From NCBI GenBank assembly GCA_963920635.1, contig OY987298.1:126365735-126429734 (forward strand): DNA of 64,000 nt. The letters run 5' to 3'. The notes beneath the pieces were generated by a model. The model saw only the letters and a list, made by a program, of their open reading frames with translations. It ran no database searches and was not told the origin of the DNA. The DNA comes from Pseudeuparius sepicola (lineage: Eukaryota; Arthropoda; Insecta; Coleoptera; Anthribidae). Below are positions 12,665 to 24,583 of the stretch, one piece after another. Position 1 is the first letter of the stretch. Every line of letters begins with the position of its first letter. Position numbers and translations under genes: made by a program.

Positions 12665-13425
12665 TAGCAGAGGCATAATATGATTGGTTGGATTTTTATG
12701 GAAGGAGCTACCTTATTGGATGCAAGCAGTATGAGGGAAATAATCGCTGAAATCTGACTCTCTTATAGTAGTTATGCCCTAGTTAGGCTAAACCAATATT
12801 GTGGAAGCTAAAACTCGATAACTTCTTCACTCTACCATATATTTAATATAGGACTAGAAGATACAATTTCAGTAAATATCCATTAACGCAATAAATATTG
12901 TAAAGAAAAATGCCTCTAAAGTTGTTATATCAGCTTTCAATGAACATGTCTATGCACTGTTTTCTAACCTATTCAATGATTTAGCAGATAAATTTTAAGT
13001 TTGGGTATTCTACTTACAGTTTTATAATTTTTATGATTAATTTGGAGGCATTTTCCGACGCATTTTTGTTGGCCTGAGGCCCTCAGGGCCCCAGGCTTCC
13101 ATTTGAATATACGAGTATAAGCCCTGGGAATTGGGCCTGAGGAAAGTTGAAGGTTATAATGCGACTTTAGTGCGATTTTTGGAGCTGATAGAATATTCTT
13201 GGCCAGTGACAGTATCTGACAAGTTTATTTGTGATTTGTGAAGGTTAAACCATAAGGTGGTAACCAAGACAACGAGTTTGGACTGTGATTGTTGAGATTC
13301 AGTATACAATATTATATTCAAAATTGGAGGCTCATCCTAAATGACAGCTATCAAATTGATAGACTTCAACTTTTAAGCATGGTAATTTAATTGAAATGCG
13401 GCTAGTTAAGTAAGTTTTATGTGGA
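12665..13425. other. Non-coding, no feature recognised
   Basis: A GC-rich self-complementary patch (GGCCTGAGGCCCTCAGG, about 13071-13100) is the only structure noticed. No gene signature. Confidence 0.4.
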
Positions 13426-13497
13426 AGCACAGAAGTCTAGTGGCATGATTCTCACTTAGGATGCGAGAGGTGCTGGGTTCGAACCCTGGTTGTGCCT
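13426..13497 (+). tRNA. tRNA-Pro (AGG), possibly decayed
   Basis: The 72-nt segment folds as a cloverleaf. The acceptor strands are AGCACAG and TTGTGCC, the anticodon loop is TTAGGAT with anticodon AGG, and the T loop TTCGAAC forms a good B box inside GGGTTCGAACCC. The D-arm region GTCTAGTGGCATGATTC matches the usual animal tRNA-Pro pattern. Two mismatches are seen: A-C at position 1-72 and A-C inside the anticodon stem (CTCAC against GCGAG). A T4 run follows about 24 nt downstream. It could be a working gene, a pseudogene, or the head of a tRNA-derived SINE, although no SINE body is evident. Confidence 0.75.
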
Positions 13498-15221
13498 ACT
13501 TTAAAAAATATATAAATCACATTTTCGAAAAGGCAAAATATTTTTAATTTTTGTAGTTAATTTATTTATTAAGTTGTAATTGTAATGGTTGTGAAATTGC
13601 GCCTAAATACCGAATAATTAAATTACCTGCTTGAATTGCTAAATTCTCATGCGGTTCGCCAGCCTCGTCTGCACCTCGGCCGGCGAACTTCGCATTCGCC
13701 CGAAAAACTAAACTTTTCCTCATAAACTACTATTATGGGTCACTAAATATGTTAAGAGACGAAGATGTTATGTCTTCCTGTTCAATATGCTCTTTGTAAC
13801 TGGCGAGATCTTTTTTGTAATTAGAAAAAATAAGGTCGTACATACGCTAAAAAATTATAATCGCTATATTTCATAGAGAACTTCAAATCGCTAGCTCCCG
13901 TTTCATCTGGGTTTCAATAAAAGTTGCATTCTACGAACTATTTACGATGCACCATAATAATACTACCTAATTACACCACCGAATGGAGCAAATCCCTCTC
14001 GGTCATGGAGCTACCATTCCCGTTCCCCAAGCTGGATTTCGAACCGGGTAAACTGAAATTTATTCGCTCGTGAATAAACGAATCGGATCCATGATCCATG
14101 TTAAAGTTCTTTGAACTTTAAAGCGATTTGGCCTTGAGCGAATAAGTATAGCATCACAGACGTTATAAACGCCTCCAGAATATGTGGAATATGCTTTGAA
14201 CTCTAAACTCGTAAAACACCTTGACTTACCTTATGGGTGAAGCGAAGGAAATTTCATTTTTATTGCGTATCCCTCGCGCATTTTCCACAGCTTTTTTAAC
14301 TTCCAATTGCGCGGTACATGTACATTTTATAATTTCATAATATTTACAATGGTTAAGTGAAACCTGTAATAATACCTACTATATCCATGCAGTCAGAAAG
14401 TTTATTTGAATAATAATAAAAAGCTAAGTGAAAGGAAATGATAATGTACAGTTTTGTATTGAACATTATTATGTGTTTCGCCACACAAACCTGAACAGTG
14501 TACCCAAACCAAAACATCCGCCAACATTGCCCGAAATAAGATTTTATTGAAATAAATAATAGAAACTATTTCCATTTGGTGCAAACTTTATGCAGTATTT
14601 CTGAAAATACCGAAAATTGCCGAAACTTTTTCGGCTTGTAAATTTTTATTTCAAGAGTTGGCGAAAAGTTTCTTTATGAAATCAGTAGGCCAAATTCATT
14701 GCTTTAAGACTACTTTAACTGGATTTGGGAAATGCCGAGATTTAGGAACCGGTTGCTCTTTTAGCACTTAAAAAGGTTACATAGTAAGCCATGACGTCAA
14801 AAAATTACCTACTTTGTGCACTTTCAGTCGATTTACCACAAGTGATACATATTCCTTGAGCTAGCCTGGTTTATATATTTTTTTGGGAAAAATCAATAGG
14901 TATTTAGAACTCTCATCAAAATACTTTGAAAGTATTCGGTTAAATAAATTGTAGGTATCGATTTAATTAAGCTGCTTGCTGTTTTTTTTTCTTCAAGGCA
15001 TACTGGACATTTTTAAAAATATGGGAGATGCAGATTCCTCGTGGTAAATTTCAAATATTTGCACTGCAGTGTGTTGTAGCTTGAAATTAAAAGGTAATTT
15101 TCGGGTTTTTGAAAAATATCTCAGAAAGTAGTCCATGGATCTCCACTGTGTTTTTACACAAAGCTATCCCATTAAAAATGCAATTCTTTCTTTCGACTAA
15201 AGTTCTGGGAAAATGCATATA
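13498..15221. other. Non-coding, no gene recognised
   Basis: The part at about 13980-14300 is somewhat more GC-rich and non-repetitive, with a small palindrome TTAAAGTTC-TTT-GAACTTTAA near 14100. It could hold conserved non-coding sequence, but that cannot be judged from one sequence. Confidence 0.4.
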
Positions 15222-15223
15222 TA

Positions 15224-16062
15224 CAGTGTCCTCCACAAAAATTTCGCACCATATGGGGGAAATTTTTAATTAACGTTTTATTTTGAAATTTAATTTTAGG
15301 GTTACCTTTCACTTTAAAAAAGATGAGAAATGACCCACTCAAGCGTGGTCATGTGACTTTCGTTATCTGTCAAAAATTACATTTAAAAAAATATATCGCC
15401 AAAAATGGGTTTAGTTGTTAAAATATCAAAAAGTTTTACTTGAAAAAGTTGTTTGTTTTTCAATTCTACGTAAGTGTACCAAATTTGAACGCTCTACTAA
15501 AATATTTAGTTTTTTGCCAATTTTTAATATTTATGAAATTTCTGAAAATTTTAAAAACTCGAAACTTCGTAAAAACTATTTTATATCACTAGCTTTATCA
15601 TTCTATTATTTTTTTATTACTAATTACCGATAAGAATAGGTATTTTTCAAAAGAAAATGATATTTACGCTTAAAATTCTGTTATGTTTGTTGCAAAATTG
15701 ACGTACCGTCTAGTATTTGGATTATAAATTTAGTTACATCACGTTTACGAGTTCTAAATTGATGCCAAAATAATAATAAATTAAAATATCATCAAACTAT
15801 TTTACGTATCTAAGCAAAATTCTTGACTTTTATGGAACAAATAATTATTACCTTTAAGTTTAATTTCACATTAATCGATATTGATGAGCACACAATTTAG
15901 CACTGGGAAACGTAATGTAACTAAATTTATAATCCAAATACTAGACGGTACGTCAACTTTGCAACACCCATTTAAAGCAAAAGGTAACCCCAAAATTAAA
16001 TTTCAAAATAAAACGTTAATTAAAAATTTCCCCCTATGGTGCGAACTTTTTGGAGGACACTG
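15224..16062. mobile_element. 839-bp TIR element with TA duplications
   Basis: The left end CAGTGTCCTCCACAAAAATT and right end ending TTTTTGGAGGACACTG are flanked by TA. The arms match for about 80 bp (through TTTAATTAACGTTTTATTTT) and more weakly further in. The interior is A/T-rich and has no transposase signature, so the element is non-autonomous. Confidence 0.85.
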
Positions 16063-16064
16063 TA

Positions 16065-18164
16065 TATGTCATATTTCCAAGTGGCCCCCCATCAAAAACA
16101 CGATTATTTCACAAACGACTCAAAATTATATTATGCCAATAGTTCAATTTATACAAAGTCTGCTTGCCGGTCAATGGAAATTCCATGCCGCTATCAATTT
16201 GCGATAAACCATTCAGTTGCCGATCGCAGTCTCTCATCAGACCTAGAACAGAAAAACTGGTTGAGATAGAGTTGCTCGTAAACTACTATCGATTCGACAA
16301 TTTCGATACAATAAAAGAGCAAATACCGCCACATTTTTAAAAATTGGAGTCCAGCATGTAAAGCTTCGAAATTCACAGAACTCCGAATGTGGAGGAAAAG
16401 AGTCTAATAGTAATAAATAATTGTGACTGCGTTGAACAACTTACATGTTTCGAAATTTTTAGGTCCATGAGATTGGGAGGATTGTAAAGTTTTATTATCT
16501 ACAGTCATGTCTATGTACCTACTGAAATTTCAAAAGTATTAAGTTCACTGGAAGTTTGCGGGAGCAACAAACTGCGACTTCATTGTTAAAAGAACGATTC
16601 GAAATCCGACGATACTCAAAGAAAATTGCGTGGCTATAAGAAAGCTATAATACCTATACATCTTTTCCATAAGTATTATAGGGCTCAACGTAAAACGTAA
16701 TCAGGAAATTCTGAATAACACTCTGATGTAGCACTCGATTATTTCATAAACTAAAAACCATCCACCATTGATATAGGCCATAGCGAGTTCACCGTTTTAT
16801 CTGTTAACTTATTTTGGAACACCCTATATATAATATCTTGAAACTACTTTTGATGTTTACCTATTGTCATGTTCGTTCGGTTTTACATTATTAGGTATTT
16901 TATCAGAAAGCAGCATATTGTCTGGTTTGATGTCAGTTGAATAGGTGGGTATTCCGTCGAGTAAATACGAAATTTTCCATTTGAGTATACCACCGCGATC
17001 TTTCAATCCAAACCCATAATATTTTTCATTGTCAGTTCCGTCGCTTCAGATTTTATATTCAAAGGTTTCGCCCGCGCGCCTATCTACTTCATTATTGGCA
17101 TCTGTTTTGCCTGCCGGAGCATAAAACCGGGAATATTCCGCAATATATACCGCAATGTGCCGCAAAATCTCCAAGAATGCCGTGGTAATTTTAGTTCGAT
17201 TATTCTAACGTTTTATGGAAGGGATAACAGGTTACCTAACGAAAATTCCCATAATTGCTAACTAAAGGTCATTTATTGAAAACGTGTGTTGTGTGTTCTT
17301 ATTTTTTATAGAAGACATTTTTACCTGAGCTCGATTTGTTCAAGTATAACATCCACTTTCATATAAACATTAATACAGGGTTATCCAAATAATTAAAGTC
17401 CCACTTACCTAACTTTTTTCATTTTTTGTTAGTTGCTATCAAAATAAAACTCTCCAACGAAGTAAGTCTTAAATTTTTTGTATTACGCCACCCATTCGGG
17501 AGATGTCACTTAAGAATATCAACTACGTAGTTCGGTCTTCTTGTACTACCACGCACAAGTTTTAAACATTATAAAAATACACCGCCTACTCTCAGCTGCC
17601 ACCTGTCCTAAAATGTCATTCGCTTTTTTGTGCTCGACCACTGTTCACTCAGCCCAATGTAAGTATGTAATTATTTATTGCTTGCTTTATTTAGGTAATA
17701 TGGCTAATGCCAAAGAGTTCCTTGCGAGTTTATTTAAGGTAAAGGAAAAGCTGGTGCGGCCTTGAAGCTTGTAAAAGTCGCTAGCTGAAGCCGAGCTTCT
17801 AATAGCGGCTGGCCTTTACTTTTTACATTATACGGCGGGCTTCAATACCCCGCCAACTATCCGGGAACTAGAAATCGATCACGGAAGTTTCTCGGTCCTA
17901 CTATAGCGTCGTAGACATTCACAAAAATCATCGCCATGATTCCAGCCTAGCAGCCGGCAAGATGTTTGCAGAGATGGAAGTAATATACGCCAGCAATCCT
18001 GCAAGGCGTCTTTGCGACAGCAACCCAGCAAAGCGTCTCCGCAAGAGCAGACCTGCTCGGTGTCTTCACACCAGCAACATGCTAAAATTAGTAGGTATTA
18101 TATACATAGCTATAAATGTGTCACTTCGTCTAATGGTCCCTCCCTCATTTCCACAGCTCTACAT
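16065..18164. other. Non-coding, no gene recognised
   Basis: Lone element ends are possible near 16823 (ACACCCTATA) and 17375 (ACAGGGTTATCC), without partners. The open frame at 17962-18345 starts in repeat-like GC-richer DNA and shows no family signature. Confidence 0.4.
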
Positions 18165-18830
18165 CGGTAAGTACTTTATAGTCAACGATGAATGCATCTG
18201 TAACGGTGTCGCTTCGTCTGATGCTGGTATAAGCCAGATGATTGTGGACATCGATTTCCGACTACGGCGATGTCAGCTCCTCCCCTGGAAAATTCGGAGC
18301 TACAACATAGACCAGCACCTTAGCGCACCGGGAACAGCCTTCTGATGTGCTAATGGTAGGTATTGGAGCTAAATATCATGCGACTTCCATCGCAGACCAC
18401 AGCGATGGCTCCGCTACAAGACAGACCTGAACTTTAGCGCCCCGGCAAGTGCTTTCTACGGCGCTGTAAGGTGTCGCCTCGCCCGATGCTCGGCGGGCTC
18501 GGTTCCCACTTCCGCTCTCTATTACGTAGACTGGAACCTTATTGCGCCGGTAAGTATTTGCTATGGCGATCACCCAATGCTGATGGGCAGATCGTATACT
18601 ACGATCGCAGTCCACAGCGATACTAGCTCCTCACTCGGTGAGGTCGAAGAGCTCGTTCCCCCGCACCGCATTAGCTTAGACCAGAATTAGTGCTTTCTAC
18701 CGGGGTGGTAATTGCGGTGTCGTTTCCCCCGATGCTCTCTGCGCAGATCCTAGACTTTATTGCTAGCTCTTCTCTCGTACATCTCCGTCAACTCCGCTAC
18801 AGGACAGGCCGGAACATTATAACTCGACTA
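18165..18830 (+). repeat. Diverged tandem repeat, unit about 130 bp
   Basis: The words GGTAAGTGCTTTCTACGGCG, GTGTCGCCTCGCCCGATGCT and CGGAACTTTAGCGCCCC recur in altered form at roughly 18168, 18447, 18549 and 18688, always in the same order and orientation. GC content is clearly higher than the flanks. It looks like an old minisatellite or the remnant of an internally repetitive element. The open frames across it have no protein signature. Confidence 0.5.
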
Positions 18831-19587
18831 ATTTTTATGATGGTGACAATACTTGACACCTCTGAGCTCTGAACTTATCCTCGATACCTACCGTCACTTA
18901 CGGCGTTACCGGTCCGCGAATGGCTCTGTCTCTGTTTTCCCACGTATTATATAAAGACAGTGATATCATACCGCTTGCATGCGCTTCCCTTAGTAATCTT
19001 GGTTAATTACTCCACCTCCTCGTATGATGAATTTAGAACAAGGAAGGAAAGAAGGAAAGGGGAATACAGGCGAACTAAGTTAGGAAAGACTTTAGAACAT
19101 TCAGCGCTTGGTCTGCAACTGAAGGGAACTGAGGACATACAAAGGGCGCAGTAGGAACAATTAAAAAAAAAGAAGAAAATGATCTCGTTAAACAAACATC
19201 TCCCCAGTGACGAGTAGATCAAGGTTTATCCTAGAGGATTGGTAACCTATTACCACTAATCCAATGGTTTTACATCGGATAAAGGATACAAAATCCTTTT
19301 TACCAATAAACTCTATACCCAAAACATTTTTAAGGCATTTATCTTAATGGATAGTTACATCATATTTTGTCGCGACAATAATACATTTTTCATGATCTGT
19401 TGAGTTATGCTTTCTGGCACCATTTCAAGACCCTGATAGAAAATATGTAAATATTTCTTTTGAAGGTTCGACGAATCTTGTTGCAGATCTTCGACGAACG
19501 CTGAAGACATTGCATGCGTAAATTATTTAGAATGTCCGAATTTCACACAAAGCAATAAATCTGATTGTAATAATCAAGCAGCATATA

Positions 19588-20517
19588 CAGTGTGGAATAT
19601 TGCTTATATTTCTTAAAATATTCCTCATGTCAAAAACATGTTTTAATAAAAGTGTTAGGGGAAATTATTTCCCGTTTAGTGATATCAAGCAATCTTTCGT
19701 AGCACAAAAAATGTGGTTGCCATGGTAACCGATTTAATTTTTTTAAATGGCACCATATACTTTTTTTGGTGATACATTGGAACTTTCTGAATACGATACA
19801 ATACAATTTTAATGGGGTCGCATAAGAAAAAAATACAAAAAAAATAAGTTTTCTATTATGCTATTGACAATGTTTATCAAAATAATTATTTACATCAAGT
19901 TAGCCATGCCAAAATCAGAACAATGCGAAACTGTCACTAGCTGTGTAACTGTGTACATTGTTACACTATACGTACTTTTTTACTCAATTTTCTGTGTACT
20001 TAAGTAGTATGTTAACCTGTATTCTTTCCGTTTCACGTAGTAGATTCTTCTATGGTTTCACTTAATTCAAGCGCCATTATAACTTACTAAATACTTAAGT
20101 ACACAGAAAATTTAGTAAAAAAAATACGTTTACTGTAACAATGCACACAATTACAAGCAACTGACAGCTAGTGACAGTTTCCCATTGTTCTGATTTTGGC
20201 ATGGCTAACTTCATGTTAATTATTATTTTGATAAATATCGTCAATAGCATAATAGAAAACTTATTTTTTTTTGTATTTTTTTCTTATGGGACACCATTAA
20301 AATTATATTGTATCGTATTCAGAAAGTTACGATGTATCAATTTTCACCAAAAAACTCATAAGGTGCCATTTAAAAAAATCAAGTCGGTTACCATGGCAAC
20401 CACATGCTACGAAAGATTGCTTGATATCGCTAAACGGGAAATAATTTCCCCTAACACTTTTATTAACACAATATTTTAAGAAATATAAGCGATATTCCAC
20501 AATTTCTATCCACACTG
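19588..20517. mobile_element. 930-bp fold-back element carrying RFX X-boxes
   Basis: Ends starting CAGTGTGGA and finishing TCCACACTG are flanked by TA. The arms are complementary over more than 350 bp each, through GGGAAATTATTTCCCGTTTAG, the X-box region and the AGTTTTCTATTATGCTATTG block. Each arm holds one canonical RFX X-box: GTTGCCATGGTAAC at 19716-19729 and GTTACCATGGCAAC at 20387-20400. A related, rearranged copy lies at 37851-38566. No transposase is encoded. Confidence 0.85.
19716..19729 (+). promoter_or_regulatory. Canonical RFX X-box in fold-back arm
   Basis: GTTGCCATGGTAAC matches the RFX-family X-box consensus GTTRCCATGGYAAC at every position. The same site occurs in the opposite arm (20387-20400) and in the related element (38410-38423). 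Whether it is bound in the cell is not known. Confidence 0.6.
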
Positions 20518-20752
20518 TATAAGTAAAAAAATATAGGTACTTCAACTTTGTTTTAGGAATTTAGGAAATTCCATCAACAGAACTGTCTCGCCGGAAGAAA
20601 AAACATTCGGGAATGGGTAAAATATTTTCAAACAACCTTCGTTGCAAAATTAGTTACTTTGAACAAGTCATTGTTATTTTGATCAGGGTTGGTGTTTTTC
20701 TAAATTATTTTCTATGACGGTACATACTTTTTTACCTTGGCTTTAGCACTGT

Positions 20753-20811
20753 TTAAACACTGTTTTAAACATTGTTTTAAACATTGTTTTAAACATTGTT
20801 TTTAAACATTT
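20753..20811. repeat. Tandem 12-bp minisatellite
   Basis: About four and a half copies of AAACATTGTTTT run head to tail. Confidence 0.85.
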
Positions 20812-21207
20812 ATTTTCAACAATACTAACCCTGATTTTGATTTAGGCATGTCCAGCCGATTAAATATTAGATATGCTTTGACAGGAACTTACTGCCACAT
20901 ATTCATATATACGAGTACTTCCCCATGCGAACATAATGGGTAGCATTCGTTACGCAGAACTCCCAAATTTAGCCAGATAAATATAACACTGGTGTAAGCT
21001 TAGAAAATATTTGGTTAGTAGCCCTTACTAAGAGACATCTTCTAATAATCTTTTGCCTCTAGATCAAATGGTCTTTTTCTAAAAACGGCTTTAGTAGTCA
21101 CATATTAATAAAATTCCTTGGCTTAGAGTTTATCACCCTCTTCTAGCGTTTACATTATCACCACCAGACGTGGCTGCATTAGGAAGGTTCTATACGAAAG
21201 ACATGGC

Positions 21208-21257
21208 ATAATACCAAAGAAAATGGTACTGCGTAGTACCATTTTCTTTGATAATAC
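21208..21257. mobile_element. 36-bp hairpin insertion with 7-bp target duplications
   Basis: The core 21215-21250 consists of a 16-nt arm CAAAGAAAATGGTACT, the spacer GCGT and the perfect inverted arm. It is flanked on both sides by ATAATAC (21208-21214 and 21251-21257), a perfect 7-bp direct repeat. The same hairpin, 3 bp shorter, occurs at 55752-55784 with a different perfect 7-bp duplication. Two independent insertions with matching duplication length point to true transposition by an unidentified element. Confidence 0.8.
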
Positions 21258-21468
21258 GAATTCGACGATATACAGCAGTAACTTCCCTAGCTACTTTTGT
21301 AAGTGATTTATCATTCACCCAATTTAGAGGAAGTGTATTTGTACTTTTCTCTCCGCAAGTCTTTTTAATCAAGAATAAGTGCTTTTATTTTAATACTGGC
21401 GATTCTTGGTCAAAGAGTGCTGAAAGGGGTTTGAAAACTCATTCCACCTAAACCTAAAAATGTATTAT

Positions 21469-21646
21469 CGTTGACTGACGTATTAAAGACTTCTCACAGC
21501 TATAGGTTCATGTCCCGGAAAGAAGATGGCGCCTATGATCAACAATGTATTTTGCATTGTATTTTGTCACCGGGAAGCGCATGGTGAGCCAGAGAACTGT
21601 CAAACATGACAGCCGTGAGCAGTCTTTATTAATACGTCAGTCAACG
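21469..21646. repeat. 178-bp MITE-like element
   Basis: CGTTGACTGACGTATTAA at the left is matched by TTAATACGTCAGTCAACG at the right; the inverted match then continues weakly (AGAC/GTCT). The flanking bases show only an imperfect GTATT similarity. A related GTTGACTGACGTATTAA word appears inside the repeat copy at 62337. Confidence 0.7.
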
Positions 21647-21659
21647 GTATTTAGGTGAT

Positions 21660-22270
21660 TTAAAACCACACTACCAGATTTAGTAACTGGAAAATAAAAA
21701 CAAATAATCAGACAGCGTAATAATATTTTCATCCCTGACCTTATCTAGATCTCTGGAATTATCCAAGTAGAACCTCTGTTATATCTCTAACCATTTTAAA
21801 AATTTACACTATAAATACATCCACAAAAAATATTAAAAATATTTTTTTACCTACACATCCATTAGAGAACCTTTAAGTAGTATTCCCGAATATTCAGTTT
21901 TTTAATATAATTTCCGGTTATAGCGGAAATGAAAGTGGTTTTCTCTATTTTACAACTTACACATTTCTCTTAACCATCACAGGATTCCTTTTTTAATTCT
22001 GAATCCCACGATATATTATTTGACCTATTTATCTCCAACCGTTTCCGAGATATTTATCAGAGAAGCTCCATCAAACTAGATACATGGTCTCATGGTCGGT
22101 GTCTGATGTTCGATCTGAGTAGGCCAAACAATAAAAGCAAATTTATGACAAATCAAGTCAGCCATGATAATAAAACTGACAAGCGAGTAGGCTGTCAATT
22201 CAATATTTCTATTTACGTGTCAGATTAGTCTAAAATTTTGTTGCTGAAGCTGTTAGTAGTTGCGGTTTAA
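21660..22270. other. Non-coding, no feature recognised
   Basis: A/T-rich DNA between the small MITE and the transposase relic. The left boundary of the element that carried the relic may lie here but cannot be placed. Confidence 0.4.
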
Positions 22271-22279
22271 AAAATGTTT

Positions 22280-22770
22280 TTGGAAGAAGAATGCTGTGAT
22301 ATTTAGAGATCTTCATCAAAAATGATAAAAGATACGTAGAAACTTTGAGGGAGTATTCTCGTAAATATCCAAATAGAAATGTTCCGAGTGCTTCATTTAT
22401 ATGTAAGCTGTATCGAAGATTCAGATCGACAGGAAGTGTGATTAGCAAGAAAAAAAAAGGGTTTAAATTAGTGAGGACGAGAGAGAACGAATTTTAAATT
22501 ATTTCAGAAGAAATAACGAAAAATCTCAGAGAGATGCAACGAGAATGAATGAAATTAAGCAAATTTAAAGCCTTTAAAATATTACCTGTTCAAAGGCTAT
22601 TCCCTGGAGATGCTGCAAGAAGACTGGAATATTGTCAAACAATGTTAAACTTTTATTTTGCAAGAGGTGGAGCTGGATTTTTTAAACAAATTATTTGGTC
22701 CGATGAAGCTACATTCACAACATTCACATTTACTTTATCATTGCGCAATTCTTTTACAGAAATATAATGT
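22280..22770 (+). pseudogene. DUF4817 / DDE transposase relic
   Basis: Several frames together give the pattern of an insect mariner-like transposase. First comes a helix-turn-helix block with words REYSRKYPNRNVPS, LYRRFRSTGSV and KKKK, then ERERILNYFRRNNEKSQRDA. After that comes the start of the catalytic core with PVQRLFPGDAARRLEYC and IIWSDEATFT, which holds the first catalytic D. Frame changes and in-frame stops separate these blocks, and the second and third acidic residues are missing. It is a dead 5' half of a transposase. It lies directly upstream of the nested TIR elements at 22891-23472 and probably belonged to the outer one. Confidence 0.75.
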
Positions 22771-22890
22771 AATTTTTCTGCCAAATCTTATAAGAAGAGC
22801 AAACACATCAAAAATATAATTATTATTGAATACTCCTTTCGAATTTTTGACCAAATATGGTCTATGGAGAGAATTTTGGATTTTTTTATA

Positions 22891-23335
22891 CAGGGTACCC
22901 AAAAAATACAAAAACATGAAATACCATCAAGAATAAACTACATTTATTTTTAAAAATATCAAAAACTTTTACTTAAAAAAGTTGTTTAAAATTAAAAGAC
23001 GTGTCAAATTGTAAATTTTCAAGCAATTCGGATGACTTTGATTTTTTGTTTTTTTTTTAACCTATTTAAATCAAAGTCGGCCGATTTGCTTGAAAAGTTA
23101 CAATCGGACACGTCTTTTAATTCTAAACAACTTTTGATATTTTTAAAAACAAAGGAGTTCGACACTACTTGGCAATCAAAAAAATCGAAGTTGGCTGATT
23201 GGTTTGAAAAGTGACAATCGCACACATCTTTTAATTCTACACAACTTTTCTAAGTAAAAGTTTTTGATATTTTTAAAAATAAAGGTAGTTTATTCTTGAT
23301 GGTATTTCATGTTTTTGTATTTTTTGGGCACCCTG
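22891..23335. mobile_element. 445-bp TIR element nested in a larger one
   Basis: The ends CAGGGTACCCAAAAAATACA and TGTATTTTTTGGGCACCCTG (its inverted counterpart) are flanked by TA; the arms match for more than 100 bp. The bases outside are also inverted copies of each other (AAATATGGTCTA... at 22855 and TAGACCATATTT at 23361), so this element sits inside an outer fold-back. The outer right end is CGGACACACTG at 23472 followed by TA. Confidence 0.85.
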
Positions 23336-23474
23336 TATAAAAAAATCAAAAATTCCCTAAGTAGACCATATTTCTTCGAGAAGCAGAAACTTTTATCAAG
23401 AATGACTTTTTGTCGAAAAATGAAATTTTTGGTCCATTTGTCCTCTTGGGGACTCCATCCGCGGACACACTGTA

Positions 23475-23935
23475 TAATGAAAAATACCAAAGAAAACAAT
23501 ATTTTGAAGAGTTTGCGCGTTTGAGGCAGTTCTTGCCCCCACAACTTCTCTTAATCAAATCCGCTGGTGCCATGGAGTAGCTTTAAGCCTAACTTATACT
23601 CAAACCGGTTAAACAACCCCGTTTGCAATTACGCAGACCTACCTGGCGTTGTATTCACATGCAAACAGGACATTAACCAAGCCCTTGAATTTGCATAAGC
23701 ATTCAGCAAAGTTTCAATTAAAGCGACACCTGTGACGACAAGACAGCATTGTTTTGGCCCATAATAGGTATATTGGGCCGAATGAATAAAAGTGAGCAAA
23801 ACTTGAAGCATATGCTATATATTTTATAAATAAAATTGTAAGTAAAAAGTTTTGCTCAAACTGTATTATAAGCACGAGTATCTACTCACATTTAAGTATT
23901 TCCTCAACTTGTTATGAATAAAATAAAGGTAGGTA
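23475..23935. other. Non-coding, no feature recognised
   Basis: Nothing recognised between the outer element end and the next fold-back arm. Confidence 0.4.
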
Positions 23936-24583
23936 TAGTTCAGTCAAACGGTAGTTTAAAGTTGAAAGTTTTGGTGTAATTGTTTTTAGTGGCTTATTTT
24001 ATGTTTTTTGGGGTGCTGAACCAAATCTGAAGTTGTCCAACAAAAATTTTCGCGGCAAATATGAGAAATCATCAATAAAACCACTAAAAATAGTGTTTTC
24101 AGTGTTTTTCACCTTATAACTGGAAATGCAAGCTACTTACGCAAAAAGTGATTCTATAGTAAAATAAATAGAAGAAAATAATTATATACAATTTAACTCC
24201 CTTAACATTTTTTTGTAAGTCGTATAGTTTCCACGCAAAAGAGTGTTGAAACATGGAGGCACTTCAGTATTTTTTTAAAACAGAAAAAAACACACCTAAT
24301 TTATAATTTTTATTTCGTGTAGGTAAATGGGTATTATTGTATAGGCTAATAAAAGACGTGCATTGCTGTACAATTTTTATGTATTTATGTATACGAGCCC
24401 TCTTAGACATGGCTTCCATGCAGTGATGTGAGTGGCGAATATTTCAATTCGAACTTTGCAATATATTGCGAATATTTTGGAAATATTCGGTTCTGGAAAA
24501 ACGAATATTCGTTTATTTTATATTTCCCGGAAATTTTGTGAGAAAGTTTGCAATTTTCAGTCCGAAAATTCACATCGAATATA

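Noticed and set aside
14020..14080. Minus-strand tRNA suggested by a GGTTCGAA word
   Set aside because: The bases around it do not form a T stem, and no acceptor or anticodon stem can be drawn.
20171..20545. Overlapping frames of about 70-100 codons on both strands
   Set aside because: They lie wholly within the arm of the fold-back element 19588-20517 and show no protein motif.
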